Assembly: GCA_902651635.1 (NCBI GenBank)
Contig: CACRSC010000102.1
Coordinates: forward strand, 39,536 to 60,418
Reading direction: 5' to 3'
From: Mastigamoeba balamuthi
Lineage: Eukaryota > Evosea > Mastigamoebida > Mastigamoebidae
Length of the DNA stretch: 20,883 bases
Positions 1 to 8,145 of the stretch are shown here, one piece after another. The notes beneath the pieces are model-generated. The model had not been told where the DNA came from. It did no database searches and was given only the letters and a program-made list of their open reading frames with translations. Position 1 is the first letter of the stretch. Each line of letters opens with the position of its first letter. Position numbers and translations under genes: made by a program.

Positions 1-159
1 TTCATATGCCAATGTGGATCACCAAAACGTGCTGACTGGCTGTCACTTGCCAACCTTTCAGTATTGTGAAGAGGTGCCAACCTCTCTGAGCAACGTTTGG
101 TTTGCCAGGGTAATGGGGGGACTGGCATTGCAGTGATGGCGTGGATCCGTCTTCACTTA

Positions 160-2448
160 TCACTCCACGTGCTGCTGGTGCTCCTTGGAGGGCTGCTCGA
201 TGCTCTTCTGCTGCCTCCTGTCCCACCGGATGCACAGCCCGAGGACCAGAAACCAAGCAACAGCGACGCCCAGCCCGATCCCTCCGAAAACGAAGACCTC
301 GATGCACTTGACGACCGAGTACACAGTAGCCGCAGCCACAATCCTGCTCCTCATCAGTCTCCCTGCGCCTTGCGGGTTGCCCATGAGCGCTGCCGCAGCC
401 AGCAGCGCCATCATGTAGAGCTGGGCCAGCAGCCACAGCTCGGTATGCCAGGAGTGCCAACAAGACGATATGTAGAGCCCCGTCAGCAGCGCACCGCTGT
501 ACCCCAGGCCCTCCGTCACCGGGTCGACGTCGATGCCCTCGGGGCCCGCAGCCCACAGGAGCACGCGGTGCACAGCGACGAGGACCAGGGAGGCCACAGC
601 AGCCTGAACACTGACGTCGTATTCGTGGTGGATGTCTGGCATGCTCAGTTCCTTGCCCACAAGGCCTCCAAGCGGCGTGGACAGCACGCCCAGGAACAGC
701 AGCAGTGACGCAGCAGACTGCAGCCACCGCGAGCGGCGGCCAACGGCCCAAGGGAGCAGCGCCACGAACCCCCAGAGCAGCGCCACACTGCCCCAGGGAC
801 CCACGATGGGCGAGATAAAGCAGGCGTTGAATATCACAAAGGCCGTGAAGAGAGCGCGGGCAGCCCACGCGATGAACGCAGAGGGCAGGCACTGCCACAC
901 ACCGGCGACCACCAGGAGAATGATGGCTATCCCAACAAAGAACATCGTGGCCAATCCCGACAATATGTCCCTGGGACTCGTCTCCGTCGTGATCACGGTA
1001 ACGGCGATGACGATGGCGACCACAGCGATGACGGCACCCGTGACACGCCTCGGCAGGAACAGCACCGCAGCAAACACTAGATCGATCGTGCACGAGGCTC
1101 TGATCCCGGCGACGACCGCGGAGACCCACAGGCAGGCAACGAAGCGCGGGAAGAAGAGGCCACGAGCATGCGCGCTGCACCCGAACGCACAGCCAGCGAG
1201 GACCACAGCAACCAATCCCAGGCGGACACCAGCAGACCGCGAGGCTGCTGTGCGCGAGCGCAGAGCAGCGGCGACAGCGAGGCAGCTCAGCAGCACCTCA
1301 GCCACCGCGGCCCAGCCCAGCCAAAGCACCGCAGGCACCACAACAAGCGCAGCGACGGCGCAGACTAACGCACAACCGGGACAGCGACCACTTGTGCTGC
1401 GGTGCGCTGCGGGCCGCTCTGGCGTCGTTGGGGGGGACCACGGACACGGCTGGGTGGAGAGCGCAGAGGCCCAGCACAGCCAGCACAGGCGCGGGGAGCA
1501 GCAGCCACCGCACGCACGTCCACAGCGCATCGGCGGCGCTGCGCGAGGGAATCTGAGTGATGGGTTGTCAGCAGATGGTGGCCACAGCACGGGAGCGGGG
1601 CTCTGGCTCTGGCGTGCCTGCCCGTGCGCGATGCCGAGGCCCTGCAGCACAGCTTTGCTGCCGTGGTCGCTGGCCAGCACGCGTGCGAGGCCCTCGAGGA
1701 TTCTGGAAGTGTTGAGGACGAGAGTGGCCACAGGCACGTTGTTCCAGGGGTCTGTGAGGGCCAGCACGACTGCACCGCCTGCGCCGGAGGGCAGCAGAGC
1801 GTTGGTGGCGTTGATGCCACGAGGCAAGTCGAAGTCCGGCGTGTCAAAGTACCAGCCGAAGTCGAGGTCCCAGATCATCCTTTGGTACGAAACCAGGAAG
1901 GGGGCCCTCACAGGGGCACCGAGGGGGTCGAACACCTCCACCAGGACCCTGTCGCTCGGCATCACTGTGCCCCAGTGCGAGAGTGGCTCCGGCAACGCCG
2001 GGCCAACTTTCAGCGCCACATAGATGACACCTGTTGGGCGCAGCAGGCACAGAGAGACAGCGGACATCTCAGTCGCGAGTCGCTGGTACGCTAGGCCACG
2101 AAAGAAAAGAGAAGAGAAATTTCCCACCGGACGGAATCGAACCGCCGACCCACCCCCCAGCAGACCGACTCTCTGGGGATGCAGCGGCGTAGGGCAGACA
2201 GCAATTGCTAGCTGTTGCTGCCGGATGAGGCCACGAGGGCTACACGGGAGGGAGGGAGCAGCGGAGAAGGAGCGGTGTGGGTGTGGCGCACTTGTGTTAA
2301 GGAAATAAAAAGTCATGTTGGGGGCAGAGAGCGCTGCGGTGCTGTCCACGAGGTCCCAGCGCACGGCCACGACGGCGGCCCAGAGGGAGAGCGCAACCAC
2401 GGCGCACAGCAGAGCGGCAGTGCACCTGCACGAGGGCCCCGACGTCAT
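160..2448 (-). CDS. polytopic membrane protein with N-terminal signal anchor and glycosylated ectodomain
   Basis: I do not recognise the family. The ATG at 2448 is preferred because a short polar stretch is followed by a hydrophobic segment (about residues 11-30) that would act as signal peptide or anchor; an in-frame ATG at 2499 adds 17 residues. An extracellular or luminal region of roughly 300 residues follows, with several N-glycosylation sequons (NMT, NTS, NFS, NAT). The C-terminal half has about ten to twelve hydrophobic segments, ending in a basic, Gln-rich tail before the TGA. Read straight through, the middle (about 1390-1590) is Cys/Pro-rich and poorly hydrophobic. Two short introns proposed separately would restore a hydrophobic segment and keep frame, giving about 730 residues. 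It is transcribed divergently from the GH89 gene. It may be a receptor or transporter, but no motif supports either. Confidence 0.6.
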   Translation of the reverse strand: MTSGPSCRCTAALLCAVVALSLWAAVVAVRWDLVDSTAALSAPNMTFYFLNTSAPHPHRSFSAAPSLPCSPRGLIRQQQLAIAVCPTPLHPQRVGLLGGGSAVRFRPVGNFSSLFFRGLAYQRLATEMSAVSLCLLRPTGVIYVALKVGPALPEPLSHWGTVMPSDRVLVEVFDPLGAPVRAPFLVSYQRMIWDLDFGWYFDTPDFDLPRGINATNALLPSGAGGAVVLALTDPWNNVPVATLVLNTSRILEGLARVLASDHGSKAVLQGLGIAHGQARQSQSPAPVLWPPSADNPSLRFPRAAPPMRCGRACGGCCSPRLCWLCWASALSTQPCPWSPPTTPERPAAHRSTSGRCPGCALVCAVAALVVVPAVLWLGWAAVAEVLLSCLAVAAALRSRTAASRSAGVRLGLVAVVLAGCAFGCSAHARGLFFPRFVACLWVSAVVAGIRASCTIDLVFAAVLFLPRRVTGAVIAVVAIVIAVTVITTETSPRDILSGLATMFFVGIAIILLVVAGVWQCLPSAFIAWAARALFTAFVIFNACFISPIVGPWGSVALLWGFVALLPWAVGRRSRWLQSAASLLLFLGVLSTPLGGLVGKELSMPDIHHEYDVSVQAAVASLVLVAVHRVLLWAAGPEGIDVDPVTEGLGYSGALLTGLYISSCWHSWHTELWLLAQLYMMALLAAAALMGNPQGAGRLMRSRIVAAATVYSVVKCIEVFVFGGIGLGVAVAWFLVLGLCIRWDRRQQKSIEQPSKEHQQHVE
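1397..1445 (-). other. candidate 49-nt intron in the membrane-protein gene
   Basis: On the minus strand it starts GTCCGTGG, has CCAACGAC near the middle and ends ACCGCAG. It is phase 2 and returns the frame to the one encoding the hydrophobic run ALVCAVAALVVVPAVLWLG. The exon between the two candidate introns is 93 nt. The call depends on the companion intron at 1539-1585. Confidence 0.4.
1539..1585 (-). other. candidate 47-nt intron in the membrane-protein gene
   Basis: On the minus strand the segment starts GTGGCC, contains CTGACAAC as a possible branch point, and ends GCGCAG. Removing it moves the frame into one that encodes a hydrophobic segment (residues beginning ALWTCVRWLLLP) in place of a Cys/Pro-rich stretch. 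It is phase 2 and pairs with the next candidate intron; together they remove 96 nt, so the downstream frame is kept. Inferred only from splice signals and hydrophobicity. Confidence 0.45.
2130..2146 (-). other. isolated tRNA T-arm / Pol III B-box-like sequence
   Basis: The minus strand contains GGTTCGATTCC (2133-2143), an exact match to the eukaryotic B-box. It sits in a 5-bp stem with a 7-nt TTCGATT loop, as in a T-arm, and is followed about 20 nt later by a T-rich stretch including TTTT. I could not find a matching acceptor strand, D-arm or anticodon arm upstream, so this is not called a tRNA gene. It lies inside the membrane-protein reading frame and could be coincidence, a tRNA remnant, or part of an unrecognised intron. 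Confidence 0.3.
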
Positions 2449-2737
2449 TTGGCGAGCGAACCGTTTGTGGAAAAATCTACTGGCAGGGGAACCCTGCAAG
2501 TATCTGCTCTGTCCAGATCTGCTCTGCGGAAATATCTCAGACCAATTGAGTCGTGCCCAAGTCGATCATCACGGGGCGTGGGTCTGGCTCCGCTTGCCCT
2601 CCGGTCTCCTCTCCCATTTCACTCCTGACCCAAATTCCCAGAGAATCAGATTCCGTGGGACGAGATACCACTGAATCAGCACGGTGACGTGTGCACTGTA
2701 TCAACAGGTCAGCAGGCACAGTAGAATTCCAGGAACC
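2449..2737. promoter_or_regulatory. divergent intergenic region between membrane protein and GH89 genes
   Basis: About 290 bp separates the two divergent start codons, so both promoters should lie here. No TATA box is visible. On the minus strand the motif GAGATATTTCC (around 2526-2536) lies about 80 bp upstream of the membrane-protein ATG; similar AGATATTT motifs occur upstream of the NAA40 start and elsewhere in the window. The promoter role is inferred from position only. Confidence 0.4.
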
Positions 2738-5062
2738 ATGCGTCCCAGTGCACAGCGTCTCCTGGTCGCAGCTCTCGCCCTCGTGCTTCTGGGGCCCTGC
2801 CCGCTGCTCTCCCGCGCTGCCCCTGTCGACCCCGCTGGCCCCGTGGCTGCCGTGCAGCGCCTGGCAGCCCGCGTGGTCCCCGCGGTGGCCTCGCTCTTCG
2901 ACTTCCAAGTCCGCAGCCCCGCCAGTCGTCGCCCCCCTGACGCCCTCGGCAGCTCATCCCCGGGGACAACGCCACGGGGATGGACGTCTACGAGCTGCTC
3001 AACACGCCGAGGGCCCCCGGCCGCGTGGCCGTGCGCGGCAGCAGCGCTGTGGCCCTCGCCCAGGGCCTGGGCCACTACCTCCGCTACCACACGCGCTCGC
3101 AGCTCAGCTGGACCGGCGACCACCTCTCGCGGGCCGTCGCTGCAGGCGGCCCGCTGCCCGCGCTGGCGCCCGGCGACCCCGCGGTGCGCGCGGTGGCCTC
3201 GTCGGCGTGGACGTACTACATGAACGCCTGCCACGCACTCGTACAGCGCCGCCTGGTGGGGCTGGCGCCGCTGGCAGCGCGAGGTCGACTGGATGGCCCT
3301 GCACGGCGTCAACGCGCCGCTGGCCCCCGCGGGCACCGAGCACGTGCTCCGCGGGCTCTTCGGCGAGCTGGGGTTCTCCGACGCGGAGCTCGCGGACTGG
3401 TTCGCGGGCCCCGCGTTCCTCGCGTGGTTCCGCATGGGCAACGTGCAGCGCTGGGGCGGGCCGCTGCCCCTCGCGTGGGTCGAGGCCCAGCGGGCGCTGC
3501 AGGTGCGTGTGCTGGCGCGCATGCGCGAGCTGGGGATGACCCCCGTGCTGCCCATGTTCGCGGGCCACGTGCCCCCGGCCTGGGCCGCGCGCTTCCCGGG
3601 CTCGCGGGCCGCCCGCAGCGCCGCGTGGAACGGCTTCAACGAGACGTACCGCACGTGGACGCTCGACCCCGCAGACCCCGCGTTCGCGCGGCTGGGCAGG
3701 CGCTTCCTCGAGCTCCAGCGCGAGGCCTACGGCACAGACCACCTCTACGCCGCAGACACGTACAACGAGATGCCGCCCCCCAGCAGCGACCCGCGGTTCC
3801 TGGCCGCGGCTGCCCGCGCAGTCTTCGGGGCCATGGACGCGGCGGACCCGCGGGGCGTGTGGCTGATGCAGAGCTGGGTCTTCAGCAACAACCCGGAGTT
3901 CTGGGGCCCCGAGCAGGTCCGCGCGTTCCTCTCGGGCGTCCCCGACGACCGCGCGGTGGTGCTCGACCTCTTCGCCGAGTTCGCGCCGCTGTGGAGGCGC
4001 ACAGAGGGCTTCTACGGCAAGCGCTGGGTCTGGTGCCTCCTGCACAGCTTCGGCGGCACCCCGGGCCTCTGGGGCGACCTCGCCCACGTCCTCGCGCAGC
4101 CCCACGCCGACCGCCGCGCCTCCCAGGGCTTCGCCGGCGTGGGCCTGGCCATGGAGGCCATCGGCCACAACTACGTCGTCTTCGAGGCGATGCTCGAGGC
4201 CCGCTGGCGCCAGAGCGCCCCCGACGACCTGCGCCGCTGGGTCGCCGAGTACGCCCTCAGGCGCTGCGGCGCTGACGTCTGCGGCGGCGAGGAGCTGCGC
4301 GCGATGGTCGCCGCGTGGCAGTCGCTCGTCGCCAACGTCTACAGCTCGCCGTTCCACAACGTCAGCCTCGCAGAGCTGCGCCCGTCGCTCGGCGCGCAGG
4401 CCCGGCACGCGGGCAGCGGCGGCCCCGTGGCCGTGGGGCGCCTGGAGGACCTCGTGGCCGCGTGGAGGGCGCTGGCGTCGCCCGCCGTGTCGCGGTGCGC
4501 GGGGGCCGTGCAGACGCTGCAGAGCGACGTGGCCGTCGTGGGCAGGGAGGTCCTCGGCAACCTCTTCGGCCTCGCCCTCGGCCGCCTGCGCCAGAGCTAC
4601 GCCGCGCGCAACAGGACGGCCCTCGCGCTGGCGGGCCGGCAGCTGCTGGAGCTCATCCGCGGCATGGACGCCCTCATGGGCGCCACGCCCGGGACGCTGC
4701 TGGGCCGCTGGGTCGCCGACGCCAGGGCCTGGGGGCGGACAGAGGAGCAGAGGGCGCTCCTCGAGTTCAACGCCAGGAACCAGGTCACGCGCTGGGGTCC
4801 CGACGCCAACATCAACGACTACGCCCGCAAGCCCTGGGGCGGCCTCTACGCCAGCTACTACCTGCCCCGCTGGCAGCTCTTCGTGGCCGAGGTCCTGCGC
4901 GCTGTCGACGAGGGCAGGGACTTTGTGCAGCAGGACTTTGACGGCCGCTGCTCGCTGTTCGAGGCAGCGTGGCAGACAGCGCACGACGATACGCTGCCGG
5001 TGGACCCTGTGGGCGACGCCCTCGAGATATCCAGAAGGCTCATCGCCCAGTGGAACCTCTAG
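2738..5062 (+). CDS. NAGLU: alpha-N-acetylglucosaminidase (GH89, lysosomal/secreted)
   Basis: The family removes terminal alpha-linked N-acetylglucosamine, in animals during heparan sulfate degradation in lysosomes. The ATG at 2738 opens a clear signal peptide (VAALALVLLGPCPLL, about residues 10-24). The model is exon 2738-2908, intron 2909-2952, then exon to a TAG-less end at 5062. It needs one extra base removed at the CC of 3231-3232 to keep frame, giving about 759 residues against 743 in the human enzyme. Family blocks appear in order: the SYS..WW.W and DWMAL region, GPAFLAW, GMTPVLP.FAGHVP, ADTYNEMPPPSS, FWGP, and WGP....DYA near the end. The two expected catalytic acids are present at about E329 (YNEM) and E458 (AMEAIGHN), spaced like human E316/E446. 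Sequons such as NAT, NET and NVS fit a glycosylated secretory enzyme. Family assignment is secure; functional expression depends on the frameshift being an error. Confidence 0.93.
2909..2952 (+). other. intron 1 of the GH89 gene (44 nt)
   Basis: It starts GTCCGC after the codons for FDFQ, has CTGAC as a branch-point candidate, and ends CTCGGCAG. Both sides are phase 0. Splicing joins FDFQ to LIPGDNATGMDVYEL, which aligns well with the N-terminal domain of animal NAGLU. Confidence 0.75.
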
Positions 5063-5930
5063 AGGTCTGGGAATGGGAGGACTGACTGCGGGAATAGTTA
5101 TTGGTGAGACAATACGCAGATGAGCCGGGGCAAGGAACCAAAGGTAAAGTACTGCAGCACTGAACACGATGCGCACCGTCGGCAATTGTGAAGACTGAAG
5201 GACCCCAGTTTCCCACGACACTGAGGTCTGATGAATATCTGCATCATTTCCAATTGCCAAATGACACAAAGGGCCAAACAGCTGTCGCCAAAGATACACT
5301 GCGAATCGAATAGCCCCCAAGAGACACAGACTCGGAGCACCCAATCAGCATTGGAGCTCAATCTAAAGAGGACTCACAACACGGCAGTGATCGCACTAAG
5401 CTGCTGCCCAGCGTCAGGTAACATTACATAAAACAAAGAGTTTTCCAACAATCGAAAAGGTGGTTGGTTCCAAAAAATCATGTTGGCAGGTGCGAAAGCA
5501 GAGAGAAGGATGATGACTCAGTTCAGCTTTTCAAGATGACCATGAAGACAATGACCGCTCCTATCAGATACAGGACCGGCCTTTTTTTTCAGCTGTGCAA
5601 ACACCATACCGTTGGTACATCAATCACATAGCCCAAGGGGTCTTCGCGGCCACACGCCAGTGGATCACCAGACCCAGACTGCCAAAATACCATGCCAAGG
5701 CACAGTCACAGAGCATGCAGGTGCGATTCAATCATTGAATTCTATTTTGATGATGTTAACACATATCTTTCTGATGTAATACACCAACACGGCAACGAAA
5801 ATGCTGGACGATTCTCTTGCTAACCTCTTGCAAACCTACCTGCTTTTCTATTGGCATCGGCTAGCACATCGGCAAAACGAATCTCCCACACATATTTGCA
5901 TACCATTTCCACACACCAACTGGTAAGATG
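5063..5930. other. gene-free stretch
   Basis: About 870 bp with lower GC than the flanking genes. Open frames here are short, on both strands, and lack family features or codon bias like the neighbours. A polypyrimidine run followed by CAG near 5581-5592 resembles a splice acceptor, but no exon follows it. Nothing else was recognised. Confidence 0.5.
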
Positions 5931-6073
5931 TCTTCAGGGCCATGGACGTGGCAGACCCACAGGGCATGTGACTGATGCAGAGCTGGATCTTCGGCAACAA
6001 CCCGGCCCGAGTTCTGGGACCCTGAGTAGGTCGTTCCTCTCGGGCATCCCTGATGACTGCGTGCTTGACCTAG
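5931..6073 (+). pseudogene. decayed fragment of the GH89 alpha-N-acetylglucosaminidase gene
   Basis: About 143 bp is similar to 3817-3973 of the upstream GH89 gene, covering the region that encodes FGAMDAADP through SGVPDD to LDL. The copy has in-frame stops where the parent has sense codons (GTGGCT became GTGACT, giving TGA in frame; GAGCAG became GAGTAG) plus small insertions and deletions. Similarity begins and ends abruptly and contains no other part of the gene, so it is a partial duplication rather than a truncated gene end. It lies just upstream of the first tRNA-Ala gene. Confidence 0.85.
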
Positions 6074-6133
6074 ATTGACACCTGTCGAGCTGTGCTTCTG
6101 TAGGCACCATGCGGATTCCTCTTCATATGAAGT

Positions 6134-6206
6134 GGGGGTTTAGCTCACTTGGTAGAGCACTCCCTTGGCATGGGAGAGGCACGGGGATCGAAGCCCCGAA
6201 CCTCCA
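6134..6206 (+). tRNA. tRNA-Ala, anticodon GGC (copy 1)
   Basis: A full 73-nt cloverleaf is visible. The 7-bp acceptor stem GGGGGTT/AACCTCC has a G3:U70 pair, the alanine identity element. The D-stem is GCTC/GAGC, the anticodon stem CTCCC/GGGAG with loop TTGGCAT, the variable region 5 nt, and the T-stem CGGGG/CCCCG. The discriminator is A and CCA is not encoded, as in nuclear genes. The anticodon GGC is unusual, because eukaryotes normally read GCC with AGC (inosine 34). The T-loop ATCGAAG has A at position 54 in place of T. A TTTTT run follows at 6208. Confidence 0.9.
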
Positions 6207-6207
6207 A

Positions 6208-6212
6208 TTTTT
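6208..6212 (+). terminator. Pol III terminator of tRNA-Ala copy 1
   Basis: A run of five T starts two bases after the discriminator base, the usual position for Pol III termination. The acyltransferase ATG lies 54 bp further on. Confidence 0.75.
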
Positions 6213-6265
6213 CCTTTGTCTCGGACCACAACAACAGATACTATCTGTCCATCGTTGGTGGTCCC

Positions 6266-7855
6266 ATGGCCGAGCAGCGGGCGCTGTCGCCGCTGGAGAT
6301 GTGGTACGAGCAGCTGGCAGGCAGCGGCCTGGCGTCCATCGCGCTGTGCCTGGAGCTGGGTGCCCCCGCTGCCCCTCTGCTGTCGCCCTCTGCTCTCCGC
6401 TCCTCGCTCTCCCGCGTGCTGTCCTCCCACGCGCTCCTGGCCAGCACCCCGGCCCCGCTGGCCTCCCACCCCACCCTGCTGGCCTGGCGCAGCCCCTGCT
6501 CTGCTGCTGCCTGCGATGCGTGCGAGGTCTGCGAGGTCCGTGATGTCCGTGAGGTCTGCCAAGTGGACTCTGCGTGTGAGCTGAGCAGAGCTGTGCTGCT
6601 GGAGCGCTGCCTGGCGATGCGCTACGAGCCGCGGACGAGGGGCGTCCGCCTGCGCGTGCTGCTGGGGGCGGGCGGGGTGCTGGCGCTGGCCTCGCACCAC
6701 CTCTGGTTCGACGGCCGCGGCCTCGCCATCTTTGCTGCACGCCTGCTCGCAGACCTCCTCGCCTCGGCCGCTCGCCCTGCCGCTCCCCTGGCGCCCCCTC
6801 CTCCCCCTGCTGCTCCCGAGGGCCCCGCCGCTGCCGCTGCTGGCCCTGGCACTGCGACAGAGCCCCACTCTGGCCCTGGTATCCGGACTGCTGGCCCTGG
6901 CGGTTCTGTGGAGCCCCGCGGTGGCCCCGGAGCTCCGATGGAGCCCCGTGCTCCTTCCACTGCTGAAGCTGCCGCGCCCCCGGGGCCCCTCGTTTCCTCC
7001 GGTGCTTCAGAGGGGACAGTGAGGGCCGTTGCCGGCAGCAGCGGTGGCAGTGCTGTGCCCGCGGCGGCTGCGGCGCAGGCGTTCCCTCCCTCGGACTTCG
7101 AGCTGACGCTGGAGCTGTGGCGGAGGAGCACCGGGTGCGCGCAGCTGCCCGAGCCCCGCTTCACCGCCTGCGCGCCCAGCGGCCCCGTGCTCGCGCTCCC
7201 CGAGGACCGCCCGGACGCCCCCGTGTCCTCGTGGTCGCCTGCCGTCCACCTGGCGTCGCTCGCGCCCGCCCAGACCTCCGCCCTGCTGCGCGCCTGCAAG
7301 GCCCGCGGCGTCACGGTCTCCGCGGCGCTCGTGGGGGCCCTGGGCCGCGCGCTGCTCGCCTGCGGGGCCACGGGCGGCCCCTACGTCCCCGGCGTCCCGT
7401 TCGACCTCCGCCCGCTGCTCCCCGACGACGCGGACGCGGCCCTGCGCTGCACCGCGGCCAACGCGCTGGGGTCCACCGTCCGCGAGGTCCGTGTCGTGGG
7501 CCCCACGATGTGGGACGTCGCCGCCGCGTGGCCGGGGCGCGCGGAGCTGCGGGACCACGCGGCCAGCTGGGCGTTCATGCGGGCGTTCATGGAGCGCAGC
7601 GAGCGCTCCGCGTGGCCCTACAGGCAGCACGCGACGGCCTCGGTGTCCAACATGGGGACCCTCGAGGGCACGGGGCTCGCGGGGCTCGGAGTCCGCGGAG
7701 CTGCGGTCAGTGCGCTCGGGGGAACGTTCGCTCTGGTCGCTACGACGGCAGCGGGGGCGATGACGGTCAGGCTGACGCACCCGGTGCCCAGGTGGAGCCG
7801 CGGCAGGGGCCAGGAGGTGCTCGGGGCGGTCGTCAGGTGCCTCGTGGAGCTGTAA
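6266..7855 (+). CDS. HHxxxDG acyltransferase (CAT-like / condensation superfamily)
   Basis: A single-exon gene of 529 residues starting at CCCATGG, a good initiation context. Residues 144-150 read HHLWFDG, the HHxxxDG active site of the chloramphenicol-acetyltransferase-like superfamily (NRPS condensation domains, PapA-type and alcohol acyltransferases); the second His is the expected general base. An N-terminal LSPLEMWYEQ segment and a late SNMGTL segment fit the two-subdomain fold of stand-alone members. A Pro/Ala/Gly-rich, low-complexity insertion (about residues 167-275) separates the two halves. No carrier-protein or adenylation domain is adjacent, so a free-standing acyltransferase is likelier than an NRPS module; its substrate cannot be told. 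The gene sits alone between two inverted tRNA-Ala genes, and AATAAA lies 46 bp after the TAA. Confidence 0.8.
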   Translation: MAEQRALSPLEMWYEQLAGSGLASIALCLELGAPAAPLLSPSALRSSLSRVLSSHALLASTPAPLASHPTLLAWRSPCSAAACDACEVCEVRDVREVCQVDSACELSRAVLLERCLAMRYEPRTRGVRLRVLLGAGGVLALASHHLWFDGRGLAIFAARLLADLLASAARPAAPLAPPPPPAAPEGPAAAAAGPGTATEPHSGPGIRTAGPGGSVEPRGGPGAPMEPRAPSTAEAAAPPGPLVSSGASEGTVRAVAGSSGGSAVPAAAAAQAFPPSDFELTLELWRRSTGCAQLPEPRFTACAPSGPVLALPEDRPDAPVSSWSPAVHLASLAPAQTSALLRACKARGVTVSAALVGALGRALLACGATGGPYVPGVPFDLRPLLPDDADAALRCTAANALGSTVREVRVVGPTMWDVAAAWPGRAELRDHAASWAFMRAFMERSERSAWPYRQHATASVSNMGTLEGTGLAGLGVRGAAVSALGGTFALVATTAAGAMTVRLTHPVPRWSRGRGQEVLGAVVRCLVEL

Positions 7856-7900
7856 ACGGCATCGTGTCACGGGCGGGGGAGGCAAAGCCGTGGTGGTGAC

Positions 7901-7906
7901 AATAAA
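7901..7906. terminator. AATAAA polyadenylation signal overlapping a Pol III terminator
   Basis: AATAAAAG begins at 7901, 46 bp after the acyltransferase stop codon, and fits a polyadenylation signal. On the other strand the same bases give TTTT (7903-7906) just after the minus-strand tRNA-Ala, a Pol III terminator. The two roles are inferred from position. Confidence 0.55.
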
Positions 7907-7912
7907 AGAATT

Positions 7913-7985
7913 TGGAGGTTCGGGGCTTCGATCCCCGTGCCTCTCCCATGCCAAGGGAGTGCTCTACCAAGTGAGCTAAACCCCC
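7913..7985 (-). tRNA. tRNA-Ala, anticodon GGC (copy 2)
   Basis: Identical over all 73 nt to the plus-strand copy at 6134-6206, with the same G3:U70 pair, GGC anticodon and A54 T-loop. It runs convergently toward the acyltransferase gene. Downstream on its own strand is TTTT, the likely Pol III stop. Perfect identity of the two copies points to recent duplication or gene conversion. Confidence 0.9.
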
Positions 7986-8145
7986 ACTTCACATGAAGAT
8001 GAAGCCGCGGCCCGCCGAGGGGAGAGCGCACAGGGCGGCAGGGCGGTTGGCGAGAATCTGCGGGCGAATATCGCCCAAACAGACAGTTTACCAGTTCAGT
8101 TAGAACACAACAAACCAGCCAACACACACAGCCCACTCTCTCGCC

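Larger units (their letters stand above)
6111..8008. repeat. inverted repeat pair (about 96-bp arms) each carrying a tRNA-Ala gene
   Basis: Arm 6111-6206 (plus) and arm 7913-8008 (minus) are identical across the 73-nt tRNA gene and stay similar for about 23 bp of 5' flank, with about three mismatches. That flank includes a 12-bp palindrome, CTTCATATGAAG, or CTTCATGTGAAG in the second arm. Similarity stops at the tRNA 3' end. The arms enclose the whole acyltransferase gene, so recombination between them would invert that gene. Confidence 0.9.

Noticed and set aside
70-85. Small inverted repeat AGAGGT-GCCA-ACCTCT past the end of the membrane-protein gene
   Set aside because: A 6-bp stem is common by chance and no terminator or processing role can be supported.
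632-2023. A 463-codon plus-strand frame over the membrane-protein gene
   Set aside because: The composition (Thr/Ala/Arg-rich, few hydrophobic segments) is that of an antisense shadow; the minus strand gives coherent transmembrane segments.
3104-5344. A 746-codon open frame antisense to the GH89 gene
   Set aside because: It mirrors the GC-biased codons of the sense strand and has Arg/Ala/Gly-rich low-complexity content and no domain, whereas the sense strand matches GH89 end to end.
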